In this document: piece by piece, positions 32,901 to 45,146 of the stretch
Layout: every line of letters starts with the position of its first letter
Position numbering within the stretch: the stretch's first letter is position 1
DNA from: Salvia splendens
Taxonomy: Eukaryota > Streptophyta > Magnoliopsida > Lamiales > Lamiaceae
Length of the DNA stretch: 64,000 nucleotides
Direction of reading: 5' to 3'
Assembly (NCBI RefSeq): GCF_004379255.2
Contig: NC_056051.1
Coordinates: 6,412,062-6,476,061, forward strand
Program-made: the position numbers and the translations under genes
The notes under the pieces: generated by a model
Databases searched by the model: none
What the model was told of the DNA's origin: nothing
The model's input: only the letters and a program-made list of their open reading frames with translations

Positions 32901-35900
32901 TTCAACACATAGGAATTCAACAAAAACATGAATTAAAGATACTAAGTACTCCTGTGAAATCGATCTATGGAATGAAGCTTCAATCTTCCGATGTGGACTC
33001 TTCAAGCTTCAAATCTCTCTCTCCAAAGTGTTCTTGGGGGCTGTGGTAGGTGTGGTAGGCGGTAGGTGTCGTGTGTCTCGAACCCTAGGCTTTTTCTCTA
33101 TTTCATACACTTCAAAAATCGCGTTTTCAGCTTTCAGACGCGTCAAGCTACAGTACCCGGCCGGGTTGAATTGTTATACTGGAAATATACCCGGCCGGGT
33201 CACCTTTTCAGACTCCTTGCTGGCCTCAGGCTCTACCCGGCCGGGTTGAATTATTGTACTGTAAATTCACCCGGCCGGGTCCCTCTTGTCGTGCCTCTCC
33301 TGCCTCTGAACGCTTTTTGCCCCATTTTCTCCTCTTTTCAGCTGAGACAATTTTGTATCAGCTTAACTACCACGAACAAAGATCAACTACTATCTAGACA
33401 ATCAAGTGCAGTTTTGTTTGTTCTAATAACTAATAAAAGCATATAATAAGCAAGTATCAATTAAGGACTAGAAAAGGCGGTGCGATAATGATATGAGAGA
33501 TAATATGGAGAAAATGTAGAACTCAACGATCCGATGCACAATTCCAAGCTCTTATCCAATTGATTCGCCTTACCTTTTGGTGTCTCTAGAGTTACTAAGT
33601 CAACCACGATTATAGATTAAACCCCCTCCCGAGGTGAGAAACCTGTAGATTAGATGCTAGAATTGAAGTCCCCTTCTAATCCTAAAACCTCTAACTCCCA
33701 AAACTTTGATTAGGTTAATGACCTCACTCAAAACCTCAACTCTCCCGAGTTCTATTGTATTAAGGTGTGATTTATTCTTCTTTCCGGATTAACTATTTCA
33801 TCTCCCGATTAATGTAATTAATCCTACACAATCAAGTGGTGATCAAGCAATTGAAAGGAATAAACCCAAGAATAATCAAATAACTACAAGAGCAAGGCAA
33901 GAACAAAATCAATCGGATAAAAACTATGAAATTAGTGCATCATCACCAAAAATTCTACAAGAAATGTTTAGCTACTCATGTTCATGATAAAAAAACCATG
34001 TTCAACACATAGGAATTCAACAAAAACATGAATTAAAGATACTAAGTACTCCTGTGAAATCGATCTATGGAATGAAGCTTCAATCTTCCGATGTGGACTC
34101 TTCAAGCTTCAAATCTCTCTCTCCAAAGTGTTCTTGGGGGCTGTGGTAGGTGTGGTAGGCGGTAGGTGTCGTGTGTCTCGAACCCTAGGCTTTTTCTCTA
34201 TTTCATACACTTCAAAAATCGCGTTTTCAGCTTTCAGACGCGTCAAGCTACAGTACCCGGCCGGGTTGAATTGTTATACTGGAAATATACCCGGCCGGGT
34301 CACCTTTTCAGACTCCTTGCTGGCCTCAGGCTCTACCCGGCCGGGTTGAATTATTGTACTGTAAATTCACCCGGCCGGGTCCCTCTTGTCGTGCCTCTCC
34401 TGCCTCTGAACGCTTTTTGCCCCATTTTCTCCTCTTTTCAGCTGAGACAATTTTGTATCAGCTTAACTACCACGAACAAAGATCAACTACTATCTAGACA
34501 ATCAAGTGCAGTTTTGTTTGTTCTAATAACTAATAAAAGCATATAATAAGCAAGTATCAATTAAGGACTAGAAAAGGCGGTGCGATAATGATATGAGAGA
34601 TAATATGGAGAAAATGTAGAACTCAACGATCCGATGCACAATTCCAAGCTCTTATCCAATTGATTCGCCTTACCTTTTGGTGTCTCTAGAGTTACTAAGT
34701 CAACCACGATTATAGATTAAACCCCCTCCCGAGGTGAGAAATCTGTAGATTAGATGCTAGAATTGAAGTCCCCTTCTAATCCTAAAACCTCTAACTCCCA
34801 AAAGTTTGATTAGGTTAATGACCTCACTCAAAACCTCAACTCTCCCGAGTTCTATTGTATTAAGGTGTGATTTATTCTTCTTTCCGGATTAACTATTTCA
34901 TCTCCCGATTAATGTAATTAATCCTACACAATCAAGTGGTGATCAAGCAATTGAAAGGAATAAACCCAAGAATAATCAAATAACTACAAGAGCAAGGCAA
35001 GAACAAAATCAATCGGATAAAAACTATGAAATTAGTGCATCATCACCAAAAATTCTACAAGAAATGTTTAGCTACTCATGTTCATGATAAAAAAACCATG
35101 TTCAACACATAGGAATTCAACAAAAACATGAATTAAAGATACCAGGTACTCCTGTGAAATCGATCTATGGAATGAAGCTTCAATCTTCCGATGTGGACTC
35201 TTCAAGCTTCAAATCTCTCTCTCCAAAGTGTTCTTGGGGGCTGTGGTAGGTGTGGTAGGCGGTAGGTGTCGTGTGTCTCGAACCCTAGGCTTTTTCTCTA
35301 TTTCATACACATCAAAAATCGCGTTTTCAGCTTTCAGACGCGTCAAGCTACAGTACCCGGCCGGGTTGAATTGTTATACTGGAAATATACCCGACCGGGT
35401 CACCTTTTCAGACTCCTTGCTGGCCTCAGGCTCTACCCGGCCGGGTTGAATTATTGTACTGTAAATTCACCCGGCCGGGTCCCTCTTGTCGTGCCTCTCC
35501 TGCCTCTGAACGCTTTTTGCCCCATTTTCTCCTCTTTTCAGCTGAGACAATTTTGTATCAGCTTAACTACCACGAACAAAGATCAACTACTATCTAGACA
35601 ATCAAGTGCAGTTTTGTTTGTTCTAATAACTAATAAAAGCATATAATAAGCAAGTATCAATTAAGGACTAGAAAAGGCGGTGCGATAATGATATGAGAGA
35701 TAATATGGAGAAAATGTAGAACTCAAGGATCCGATGCACAATTCCAAGCTCTTATCCAATTGATTCGCCTTACCTTTTGGTGTCTCTAGAGTTACTAAGT
35801 CAACCACGATTATAGATTAAACCCCCTCCCGAGGTGAGAAACCTGTAGATTAGATGCTAGAATTGAAGTCCCCTTCTAATCCTAAAACCTCTAACTCCCA

Positions 35901-36643
35901 AAAGTTTGATTAGGTTAATGACCTCACTCAAAACCTCAACTCTCCCGAGTTCTATTGTATTAAGGTGTGATTTATTCTTCTTTCCGGATTAACTATTTCA
36001 TCTCCCGATTAATGTAATTAATCCTACACAATCAAGTGGTGATCAAGCAATTGAAAGGAATAAACCCAAGAATAATCAAATAACTACAAGAGCAAGGCAA
36101 GAACAAAATCAATCGGATAAAAACTATGAAATTAGTGCATCATCACCAAAAATTCTACAAGAAATGTTTAGCTACTCATGTTCATGATAAAAAAACCATG
36201 TTCAACACATAGGAATTCAACAAAAACATGAATTAAAGATACTAAGTACTCCTGTGAAATCGATCTATGGAATGAAGCTTCAATCTTCCGATGTGGACTC
36301 TTCAAGCTTCAAATCTCTCTCTCCAAAGTGTTCTTGGGGGCTGTGGTAGGTGTGGTAGGCGGTAGGTGTCGTGTGTCTCGAACCCTAGGCTTTTTCTCTA
36401 TTTCATACACTTCAAAAATCGCGTTTTCAGCTTTCAGACGCGTCAAGCTACAGTACCCGGCCGGGTTGAATTGTTATACTGGAAATATACCCGACCGGGT
36501 CACCTTTTCAGACTCCTTGCTGGCCTCAGGCTCTACCCGGCCGGGTTGAATTATTGTACTGTAAATTCACCCGGCCGGGTCCCTCTTGTCGTGCCTCTCC
36601 TGCCTCTGAACGCTTTTTGCCCCATTTTCTCCTCTTTTCAGCT

Positions 36644-39600
36644 GAGACAATTTTGTATCAGCTTAACTACCACGAACAAAGATCAACTACTATCTAGACA
36701 ATCAAGTGCAGTTTTGTTTGTTCTAATAACTAATAAAAGCATATAATAAGCAAGTATCAATTAAGGACTAGAAAAGGCGGTGCGATAATGATATGAGAGA
36801 TAATATGGAGAAAATGTAGAACTCAAGGATCCGATGCACAATTCCAAGCTCTTATCCAATTGATTCGCCTTACCTTTTGGTGTCTCTAGAGTTACTAAGT
36901 CAACCACGATTATAGATTAAACCCCCTCCCGAGGTGAGAAACCTGTAGATTAGATGCTAGAATTGAAGTCCCCTTCTAATCCTAAAACCTCTAACTCCCA
37001 AAAGTTTGATTAGGTTAATGACCTCACTCAAACCTCAACTCTCCCGAGTTCTATTGTATTAAGGTGTGATTTATTCTTCTTTCCGGATTAACTATTTCAT
37101 CTCCCGATTAATGTAATTAATCCTACACAATCAAGTGGTGATCAAGCAATTGAAAGGAATAAACCCAAGAATAATCAAATAACTACAAGAGCAAGGCAAG
37201 AACAAAATCAATCGGATAAAAACTATGAAATTAGTGCATCATCACCAAAAATTCTACAAGAAATGTTTAGCTACTCATGTTCATGATAAAAAAACCATGT
37301 TCAACACATAGGAATTCAACAAAAACATGAATTAAAGATACTAAGTACTCCTGTGAAATCGATCTATGGAATGAAGCTTCAATCATCCGATGTGGACTCT
37401 TCAAGCTTCAAATCTCTCTCTCCAAAGTGTTCTTGGGGGCTGTGGTAGGTGTGGTAGGCGGTAGGTGTCGTGTGTCTCGAACCCTAGGCTTTTTCTCTAT
37501 TTCATACATTTCAAATATCGCGTTTTCAACTTTCAGACGCGTCAAGCTACAGTACCCGGCCGGGTTGAATTGTTATACTGGAAATATACCCGGCCGGGTC
37601 ACCTTTTCAGACTCCTTGCTGGCCTCAGGCTCTACCCGGCCGGATTGAATTATTGTACTGTAAATTCACCCGGCCGGGTCCCTCTTGTCGTGCCTCTCCT
37701 GCCTCTGAACGCTTTTTGCCCCTTTTTCTCCTCTTTTCAGCTGAGACAATTTTGTATCAGCTTAACTACCACGAACAAAGATCAACTACTATCTAGACAA
37801 TCAAGTGCAGTTTTGTTTGTTCTAATAACTAATAAAAGCATATAATAAGCAAGTATCAATTAAGGACTAGAAAAGGCGGTGCGATAATGATATGAGAGAT
37901 AATATGGAGAAAATGTAGAACTCAAGGATCCGATGCACAATTCCAAGCTCTTATCCAATTGATTCGCCTTACCTTTTGGTGTCTCTAGAGTTACTAAGTC
38001 AACCACGATTATAGATTAAACCCCCTCCCGAGGTGAGAAACCTGTAGATTAGATGCTAGAATTGAAGTCCCCTTCTAATCCTAAAACCTCTAACTCCCAA
38101 AAGTTTGATTAGGTTAATGACCTCACTCAAAACCTCAACTCTCCCGAGTTCTATTGTATTAAGGTGTGATTTATTCTTCTTTCCGGATTAACTATTTCAT
38201 CTCCCGATTAATCTAATTAATCCTACACAATCAAGTGGTGATCAAGCAATTGAAATGAATAAACCCAAGAATAATCAAATAACTACAAGAGCAAGGCAAG
38301 AACAAAATCAATCGGATAAAAACTATGAAATTAGTGCATCATCACCAAAAATTCTACAAGAAATGTTTAGCTACTCATGTTCATGATAAAAAAACCATGT
38401 TCAACACATAGGAATTCAACAAAAACATGAATTAAAGATACTAAGTACTCCTGTCAAATCGATCTATGGAATGAAGCTTCAATCTTCCGATGTGGACTCT
38501 TCAAGCTTCAAATCTCTCTCTCCAAAGTGTTCTTGGGGGCTGTGGTAGGTGTGGTAGGCGGTAGGTGTCGTGTGTCTCGAACCCTAGGCTTTTTCTCTAT
38601 TTCATACACTTCAAAAATCGCGTTTTCAGCTTTCAGACGCGTCAAGCTACAGTACCCGGCCGGGTTGAATTGTTATACTGGAAAATTACCCGATCGGGTC
38701 ACCTTTTCAGATTCCTTGCTGGCCTCAGGCTCTACCCGGCCGGGTTGAATTATTGTACTGTAAATTCACCCGGCCGGGTCCTTCTTGTCGTGCCTCTCCT
38801 GCCTCTGAACGCTTTTTGCCCCATTTTCTCCTCTTTTCAGCTGAGACAATTTTGTATCAGCTTAACTACCACGAACAAAGATCAACTACTATCTAGACAA
38901 TCAAGTGCAGTTTTGTTTGTTCTAATAACTAATAAAAGCATATAATAAGCAAGTACTCCCTCCGTCCCCTTATAGGAGTCGCTCTTTGACCGGGCACGAG
39001 TTTTAAGAAATGTAGAGAAAAGTTTGTTGAAAAAGTTAGTGGAATGTGGGACCCATATTTTTATATTGGTTTTATAATAAAATGTGAGTGGAGTGAGTTA
39101 GTGAAATGTGGGGCCTACTACCATTTATGGTAAAAATGAAGAGTGACTCTTAATGGGGGACGGCCCAAAATGGAAATTAGCGACTCTTATTCGGGGACGG
39201 AGGGAGTATCAATTAAGGACTAGAAAAGGCGTGCGATAATGATATGAGAGATAATATGGAGAAAATGTAGAACTCAAGGATCCGATGCACAATTCCAAGC
39301 TCTTATCCAATTGATTCGCCTTACCTTTTGGTGTCTCTAGAGTTACTAAGTCAACCACGATTATAGATTAAACCCCCTCCCGAGGTGAGAAACCTGTAGA
39401 TTAGATGCTAGAATTGAAGTCCCCTTCTAATCCTAAAACCTCTAACTCCCAAAACTTTGATTAGGTTAATGACCTCACTCAAAACCTCAACTCTCCCGAG
39501 TTCTATTGTATTAAGGTGTGATTTATTCTTCTTTCTGGATTAACTATTTCATCTCCCGATTACCGTAATTAATCCTACACAATCAAGTGGTGATCAAGCA

Positions 39601-42600
39601 ATTGAAAGGAATAAACCCAAGAATAATCAAATAACTACAAGAGCAAGGCAAGAACAAAATCAATCGGATAAAAACTATGAAATTAGTGCATCATCACCAA
39701 AAATTCTACAAGAAATGTTTAGCTACTCATGTTCATGATAAAAAAACCATGTTCAACACATAGGAATTCAACAAAAACATGAATTAAAGATACTAAGTAC
39801 TCCTGTGAAATCGATCTATGGAATGAAGCTTCAATCTTCCGATGTGGACTCTTCAAGCTTCAAATCTCTCTCTCCAAAGTGTTTTGGGGGCTGTGGTAGG
39901 TGTGGTAGGCGGTAGGTGTCGTGTGTCTCGAACCCTAGGCTTTTTCTCTATTTCATACACTTCAAATATCGCGTTTTCAACTTTCAGACGCGTCAAGCTA
40001 CAGTACCCAGCCGGGTTGAATTGTTATACTGGAAATATACCCGGCCGGGTCACCTTTTCAGACTCCTTGCTGGCCTCAGGCTCTACCCGGCCGGATTGAA
40101 TTATTGTACTGTAAATTCACCCGGCCGGGTCCCTCTTGTCGTGCCTCTCCTGCCTCTGAACGCTTTTTGCCCCATTTTCTCCTCTTTTCAGCTGAGACAA
40201 TTTTGTATCAGCTTAACTACCACGAACAAAGATCAACTACTATCTAGACAATCAAGTGCAGTTTTGTTTGTTCTAATAACTAATAAAAGCATATAATAAG
40301 CAAGTATCAATTAAGGACTAGAAAAGGCGGTGCGATAATGATATGAGAGATAATATGGAGAAAATGTAGAACTCAAGGATCCGATGCACAATTCCAAGCT
40401 CTTATCCAATTGATTCGCCTTACCTTTTGGTGTCTCTAGAGTTACTAAGTTAACCACGATTATAGATTAAACCCCCTCCCGAGGTGAGAAACCTGTAGAT
40501 TAGATGCTAGAATTGAAGTCCCCTTCTAATCCTAAAACCTCTAACTCCCAAAAGTTTGATTAGGTTAATGACCTCACTCAAAACCTCAACTCTCCCGAGT
40601 TCTATTGTATTAAGGTGTGATTTATTCTTCTTTCCGGATTAACTATTTCATCTCCCGATTAATCTAATTAATCCTACACAATCAAGTGGTGATCAAGCAA
40701 TTGAAAGGAATAAACCCAAGAATAATCAAATAACTACAAGAGTAAGGCAAGAACAAAATCAATCGGATAAAAACTATGAAATTAGTGCATCATCACCAAA
40801 AATTCTACAAGAAATGTTTAGCTACTCATGTTCATGATAAAAAAACCATGTTCAACACATAGGAATTCAACAAAAACATGAATTAAAGATACTAAGTACT
40901 CCTGTGAAATCGATCTATGGAATGAAGCTTCAATCTTCCGATGTGGACTCTTCAAGCTTCAAATCTCTCTCTCCAAAGTGTTCTTGGGGGCTGTGGTAGG
41001 TGTGGTAGGCGGTAGGTGTCGTGTGTCTCGAACCCTAGGCTTTTTCTCTATTTCATACACTTCAAAAATCGCGTTTTCAGCTTTCAGACGCGTCAAGCTA
41101 CAGTACCCGGCCGGGTTGAATTGTTATACTGGAAAATTACCCGACCGGGTCACCTTTTCAGACTCCTTGCTGGCCTCAGGCTCTACCCGGCCGGGTTGAA
41201 TTATTGTACTGTAAATTCACCCGGCCGGGTCCCTCTTGTCGTGCCTCTCCTGCCTCTGAACGCTTTTTGCCCCATTTTCTCCTCTTTTCAGCTGAGACAA
41301 TTTTGTATCAGCTTAACTACCACGATCAAAGATCAACTACTATCTAGACAATCAAGTGCAGTTTTGTTTGTTCTAATAACTAATAAAAGCATATAATAAG
41401 CAAGTATCAATTAAGGACTAGAAAAGGCGGTGCGATAATGATATGAGAGATAATATGGAGAAAATGTAGAACTCAAGGATCCGATGCACAATTCCAAGCT
41501 CTTATCCAATTGATTCGCCTTACCTTTTGGTGTCTCTAGAGTTACTAAGTCAACCACGATTATAGATTAAACCCCCTCCCGAGGTGAGAAACCTGTAGAT
41601 TAGATGCTAGAATTGAAGTCCCCTTCTAATCCTAAAACCTCTAACTCCCAAAACTTTGATTAGGTTAATGACCTCACTCAAAACCTCAACTCTCCCGAGT
41701 TCTATTGTATTAAGGTGTGATTTATTCTTCTTTCTGGATTAACTATTTCATCTCCCGATTAACGTAATTAATCCTACACAATCAAGTGGTGATCAAGCAA
41801 TTGAAAGGAATAAACCCAAGAATAATCAAATAACTACAAGAGCAAGGCAAGAACAAAATCAATCGGATAAAAACTATGAAATTAGTGCATCATCACCAAA
41901 AATTCTACAAGAAATGTTTAGCTACTCATGTTCATGATAAAAAAACCATGTTCAACACATAGGAATTCAACAAAAACATGAATTAAAGATACTAAGTACT
42001 CCTGTGAAATCGATCTATGGAATGAAGCTTCAATCTTCCGATGTGTACTCTTCAAGCTTCAAATCTCTCTCTCCAAAGTGTTCTTGGGGGCTGTGGTAGG
42101 TGTGGTAGGCGGTAGGTGTCGTGTGTCTCGAACCCTAGGCTTTTTCTCTATTTCATACACTTCAAATATCGCGTTTTCAACTTTCAGACGCGTCAAGCTA
42201 CAGTACCCGGCCGGGTCACCTTTTCAGACTCCTTGCTGGCCTCAGGCTCTACCCGGCCGGATTGAATTATTGTACTGTAAATTCACCCGGCCGGGTCCCT
42301 CTTGTCGTGCCTCTCCTGCCTCTGAACGCTTTTTGCCCCATTTTCTCCTCTTTTCAGCTGAGACAATTTTGTATCAGCTTAACTACCACGAACAAAGATC
42401 AACTACTATCTAGACAATCAAGTGCAGTTTTGTTTGTTCTAATAACTAATAAAAGCATATAATAAGCAAGTATCAATTAAGGACTAGAAAAGGAGGTGCG
42501 ATAATGATATGAGAGATAATATAGAGAAAATGTAGAACTCAAGGATCCGATGCACAATTCCAAGCTCTTATCCAATTGATTCGCCTTACCTTTTGGTGTC

Positions 42601-43459
42601 TCTAGAGTTACTAAGTCAACCACGATTATAGATTAAACCCCCTCCCGAGGTGAGAAACCTGTAGATTAGATGCTAGAATTGAAGTCCCCTTCTAATCCTA
42701 AAACCTCTAACTCCCAAAAGTTTGATTAGGTTAATGACCTCACTCAAAACCTCAACTCTCCCGAGTTCTATTGTATTAAGGTGTGATTTATTCTTCTTTC
42801 CGGATTAACTATTTCATCTCCCGATTAATCTAATTAATCCTACACAATCAAGTGGTGATCAAGCAATTGAAAAGAATAAACCCAAGAATAATCAAATAAC
42901 TACAAGAGCAAGGCAAGAACAAAATCAATCGGATAAAAACTATGAAATTAGTGCATCATCACCAAAAATTCTACAAGAAATGTTTAGCTACTCATGTTCA
43001 TGATAAAAAAACCATGTTCAACACATAGGAATTCAACAAAAACATGAATTAAAGATACTAAGTACTCCTGTGAAATCGATCTATGGAATGAAGCTTCAAT
43101 CTTCCGATGTAGACTCTTCAAGCTTCAAATCTCTCTCTCCAAAGTGTTCTTGGGGGCTGTGGTAGGTGTGGTAGGCGGTAGGTGTCGTGTGTCTCGAACC
43201 CTAGGCTTTTTCTCTATTTCATACACTTCAAAAATCGCGTTTTCAGCTTTCAGACGCGTCAAGCTACAGTACCCGGCCGGGTTGAATTGTTATACTGGAA
43301 ATATACCCGACCGGGTCACCTTTTCAGACTCCTTGCTGGCCTCAGGCTCTACCCGGCCGGGTTGAATTATTGTACTGTAAATTCACCCGGCCGGGTCCCT
43401 CTTGTCGTGCCTCTTCTGCCTCTGAACGCTTTTTGCCCCATTTTCTTCTCTTTTCAGCT
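36644..43459. repeat. Alternating dimeric (about 2.2-kb) higher-order organisation, units 8-13
   Basis: Units 8, 10 and 12 share TTCAAATATCGCGTTTTCAAC and GGCCGGATTGAA. Units 9, 11 and 13 share TTCAAAAATCGCGTTTTCAGC, AATCTAATT and GGCCGGGTTGAA. Units 10 and 12 also share AAACTTTG and TTTCTGGATT. Units 9 and 11 share GGAAAATTACCCGA. Unit 8 is type B only in its right part, so a crossover between types probably lies within it. Confidence 0.85.
38956..39206. mobile_element. Stowaway-type MITE, 251 bp, in array unit 10
   Basis: Terminal inverted repeats CTCCCTCCGTCCC and GGGACGGAGGGAG are flanked by TA duplications (38954-38955 and 39207-39208). Other units read GCAAGTATCAATTAAG without a break at this point. 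Length, ends and TA target are those of Tc1/mariner-derived Stowaway MITEs. Confidence 0.95.
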
Positions 43460-43461
43460 AT
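43457..43461. repeat. Target-site duplication GCTAT, left copy
   Basis: Matches 51548-51552. The uninterrupted LTR reads TTTTCAGCTATCATTCC. Confidence 0.93.
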
Positions 43462-45040
43462 TGATAAGTCGCATTCTAGGCCTTGGTTACTGGTCAGTAT
43501 AAGGTGCTTTATTGGATAATATCTGCAAAATAGTTGTTAAAGTGTGCAGGTTGAAGTACTAAATCAGGAGGGAAGGTTCAGAAGGAATTCGAGTGAGAAA
43601 GCTGCGAAGAGTGTGCAAACTGGTCAGTATGAGCAGAAAATACGCAAACTGGTCAGGATGGATGCTACAGAACTGGACACGAGAAGGAAGGACTTGCTTG
43701 GAATAATCACCTATCTAAAGAAGGGCAAAATTGTCATTCCACATGAAGAGAAAGCCCTAGAAATTAGGGCAAGCCACCCTATAAATAGGAGCTGAACATA
43801 AAGAAAAGGAAAAATCGACACACCACTTTACTCAGGACTTATCATCACTTTTGAGGAGAATAGCTCCACTAGCTCTTAGTTCCATCTAAATCCAGCATCC
43901 TGACTTGAAGATTCCGGCCACCTGCCGGCGAGGAGCATCATGCCTGATTCATTCCGGCCGCCGTAGTTCCAGAAATTCCTCCAGTTTCAGTTTCCGATGA
44001 GCCAAACAATCTTTTACTTGCTTTGTTTTTAAGATTTCTTAGTTTAAGTACTTGTTTTTGCTTGCCTTTGATTTGGATTCCAGTAGCTACGTAGTTGGAA
44101 TATCTTTTGGGTGATAATCTTGAATGCAATGAAGTTTATTGTGGTTTTATTTTGTGTTTCAGCTTGCTTATTATTTCTTTCTGCCAAGTAGCTAGATCTG
44201 GTATTTTTACGTTGATTTCCGTGGTTTAAGTGCTTGAATCTGCTTTGCTTAGTTAGATCTAGGTTTTCTTGGAGTGTTTACAAGTTTTAATCGAGTTAAG
44301 TTTCTAAAAAATGCATGGGAATCGTTTCTGCTTGCTTCTGTCACCTTGTCTCGCTGACCAGTTTGCGTAGATCTCAGTTTTCTTAGCTTTCGTTCTCGAT
44401 TTCAAGTTAAATATTGCATTTACGAATTTTCAAGCTTGATCATTCATCAATGGAGTTTTTTAGATCTTGTTGTTTAGCTTGGTGAAGAAGATAATGTCAC
44501 AATCAAAGAATGGGACCACTTGTGTTGCTTTTGTTGCTTTTTGCTTTTGTACTTGCACTTTTTCAGCTTTTCTGCACACCCAGGAGGCAGTCTGCCAGCA
44601 TGTCCTTTGATTCTGTTTACCTTTTGTCTAGTCATTTTTAGTAAGTTTTGTCTAGTAGCTTCTCTCATACACACTCGTACCCTAATTTACACACGCACTT
44701 TAATTTCTCTTAGCACGCAACATTTAGAGCCCACCCTGACCTACTGGTCAGGAGGGGTATAGGTTCCATTTCATTTTCCGACTAGGTAAAACTCAACCCC
44801 AAAAAAGCGTGGTAGCTAACCAACCGCTCCCAGAATGTCATCGCAAGTGTATCTCGCCTACATCCATCTCTGTGGGATTCGACCCTTACTCCACTATACT
44901 AGCCAGTAGAAGTGGGTTGAGGTATTTTTTTGTTGATAGGGAAGATAGACACAGACCCAACGACACAGCTAGGTCTAGGTACCCTCCTGGCCAGCTGACA
45001 CACACACAGAGTCATAGTCTCATCTTTTTCCCTCCTATCA
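43462..45040 (+). repeat. TR-GAG 5' LTR, 1579 bp
   Basis: It starts TGATAAGTCGCATTCTAGGC and ends CTCCTATCA. It includes the CTCTGTGGGATTCGACCC phrase seen in Athila/Tat-type LTRs. A TATAAATAGGAGC TATA-like site lies at about 43780 and a pyrimidine-rich stretch near 44530. Short open frames inside are not genes. Confidence 0.95.
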
Positions 45041-45042
45041 AA

Positions 45043-45060
45043 TGGCGCCGTTGCCAGGGA
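45043..45060 (+). other. TR-GAG PBS (tRNA-Asp-like)
   Basis: TGGCGCCGTTGCCAGGGA differs at one position from the Athila PBS at 61170-61187. It lies 2 bp after the LTR. Confidence 0.88.
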
Positions 45061-45146
45061 TGGATGGCGTTTTTGCATACATTTGTTGCATGACACTTTG
45101 GTGTACATATAGTTAATTATTTTTCTTTTCTTTTGTTTATTAGTTT

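Larger units (their letters stand above)
28944..43459. repeat. Tandem array: 13 copies of a 1100-bp LTR-derived unit
   Basis: Units start (GAGACAATTTTGTATCAGC) at 28944, 30044, 31144, 32244, 33344, 34444, 35544, 36644, 37743, 38843, 40194, 41294 and 42360. The joint between units is TTTTCAGCT|GAGACAAT. Most periods are exactly 1100. The exceptions are 1-bp losses (three, in units 8 and 10), a 251-bp MITE plus its TA duplication in unit 10, and a 34-bp deletion in unit 12. The array length (14,516 bp) equals 13 x 1100 minus 37 plus 253. Units differ from each other by roughly 1-2%. A single copy of the same unit occupies 61280-62379 in the other LTR. The open frames repeated in every unit show no domain and are not genes. 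Confidence 0.97.

Noticed and set aside
28944..43459. CRISPR-like or rDNA spacer array
   Set aside because: The unit is 1100 bp with no short repeat-spacer layout and no rRNA sequence. The flanks show that it is LTR-derived, and the window is a plant genome.
29728..43502. Recurrent 73- and 126-codon open frames, one pair per 1100-bp unit, suggesting a tandem gene family
   Set aside because: They begin without a consistent real ATG (GTG reads as Val), lie in LTR sequence on the strand opposite to the element, show no domain, and recur only because the DNA repeats.
44520..44762. Cys/Leu-rich open frame that could be a secreted peptide (also at 51025)
   Set aside because: It lies in both TR-GAG LTRs, in a pyrimidine-rich stretch, with no support beyond being open.
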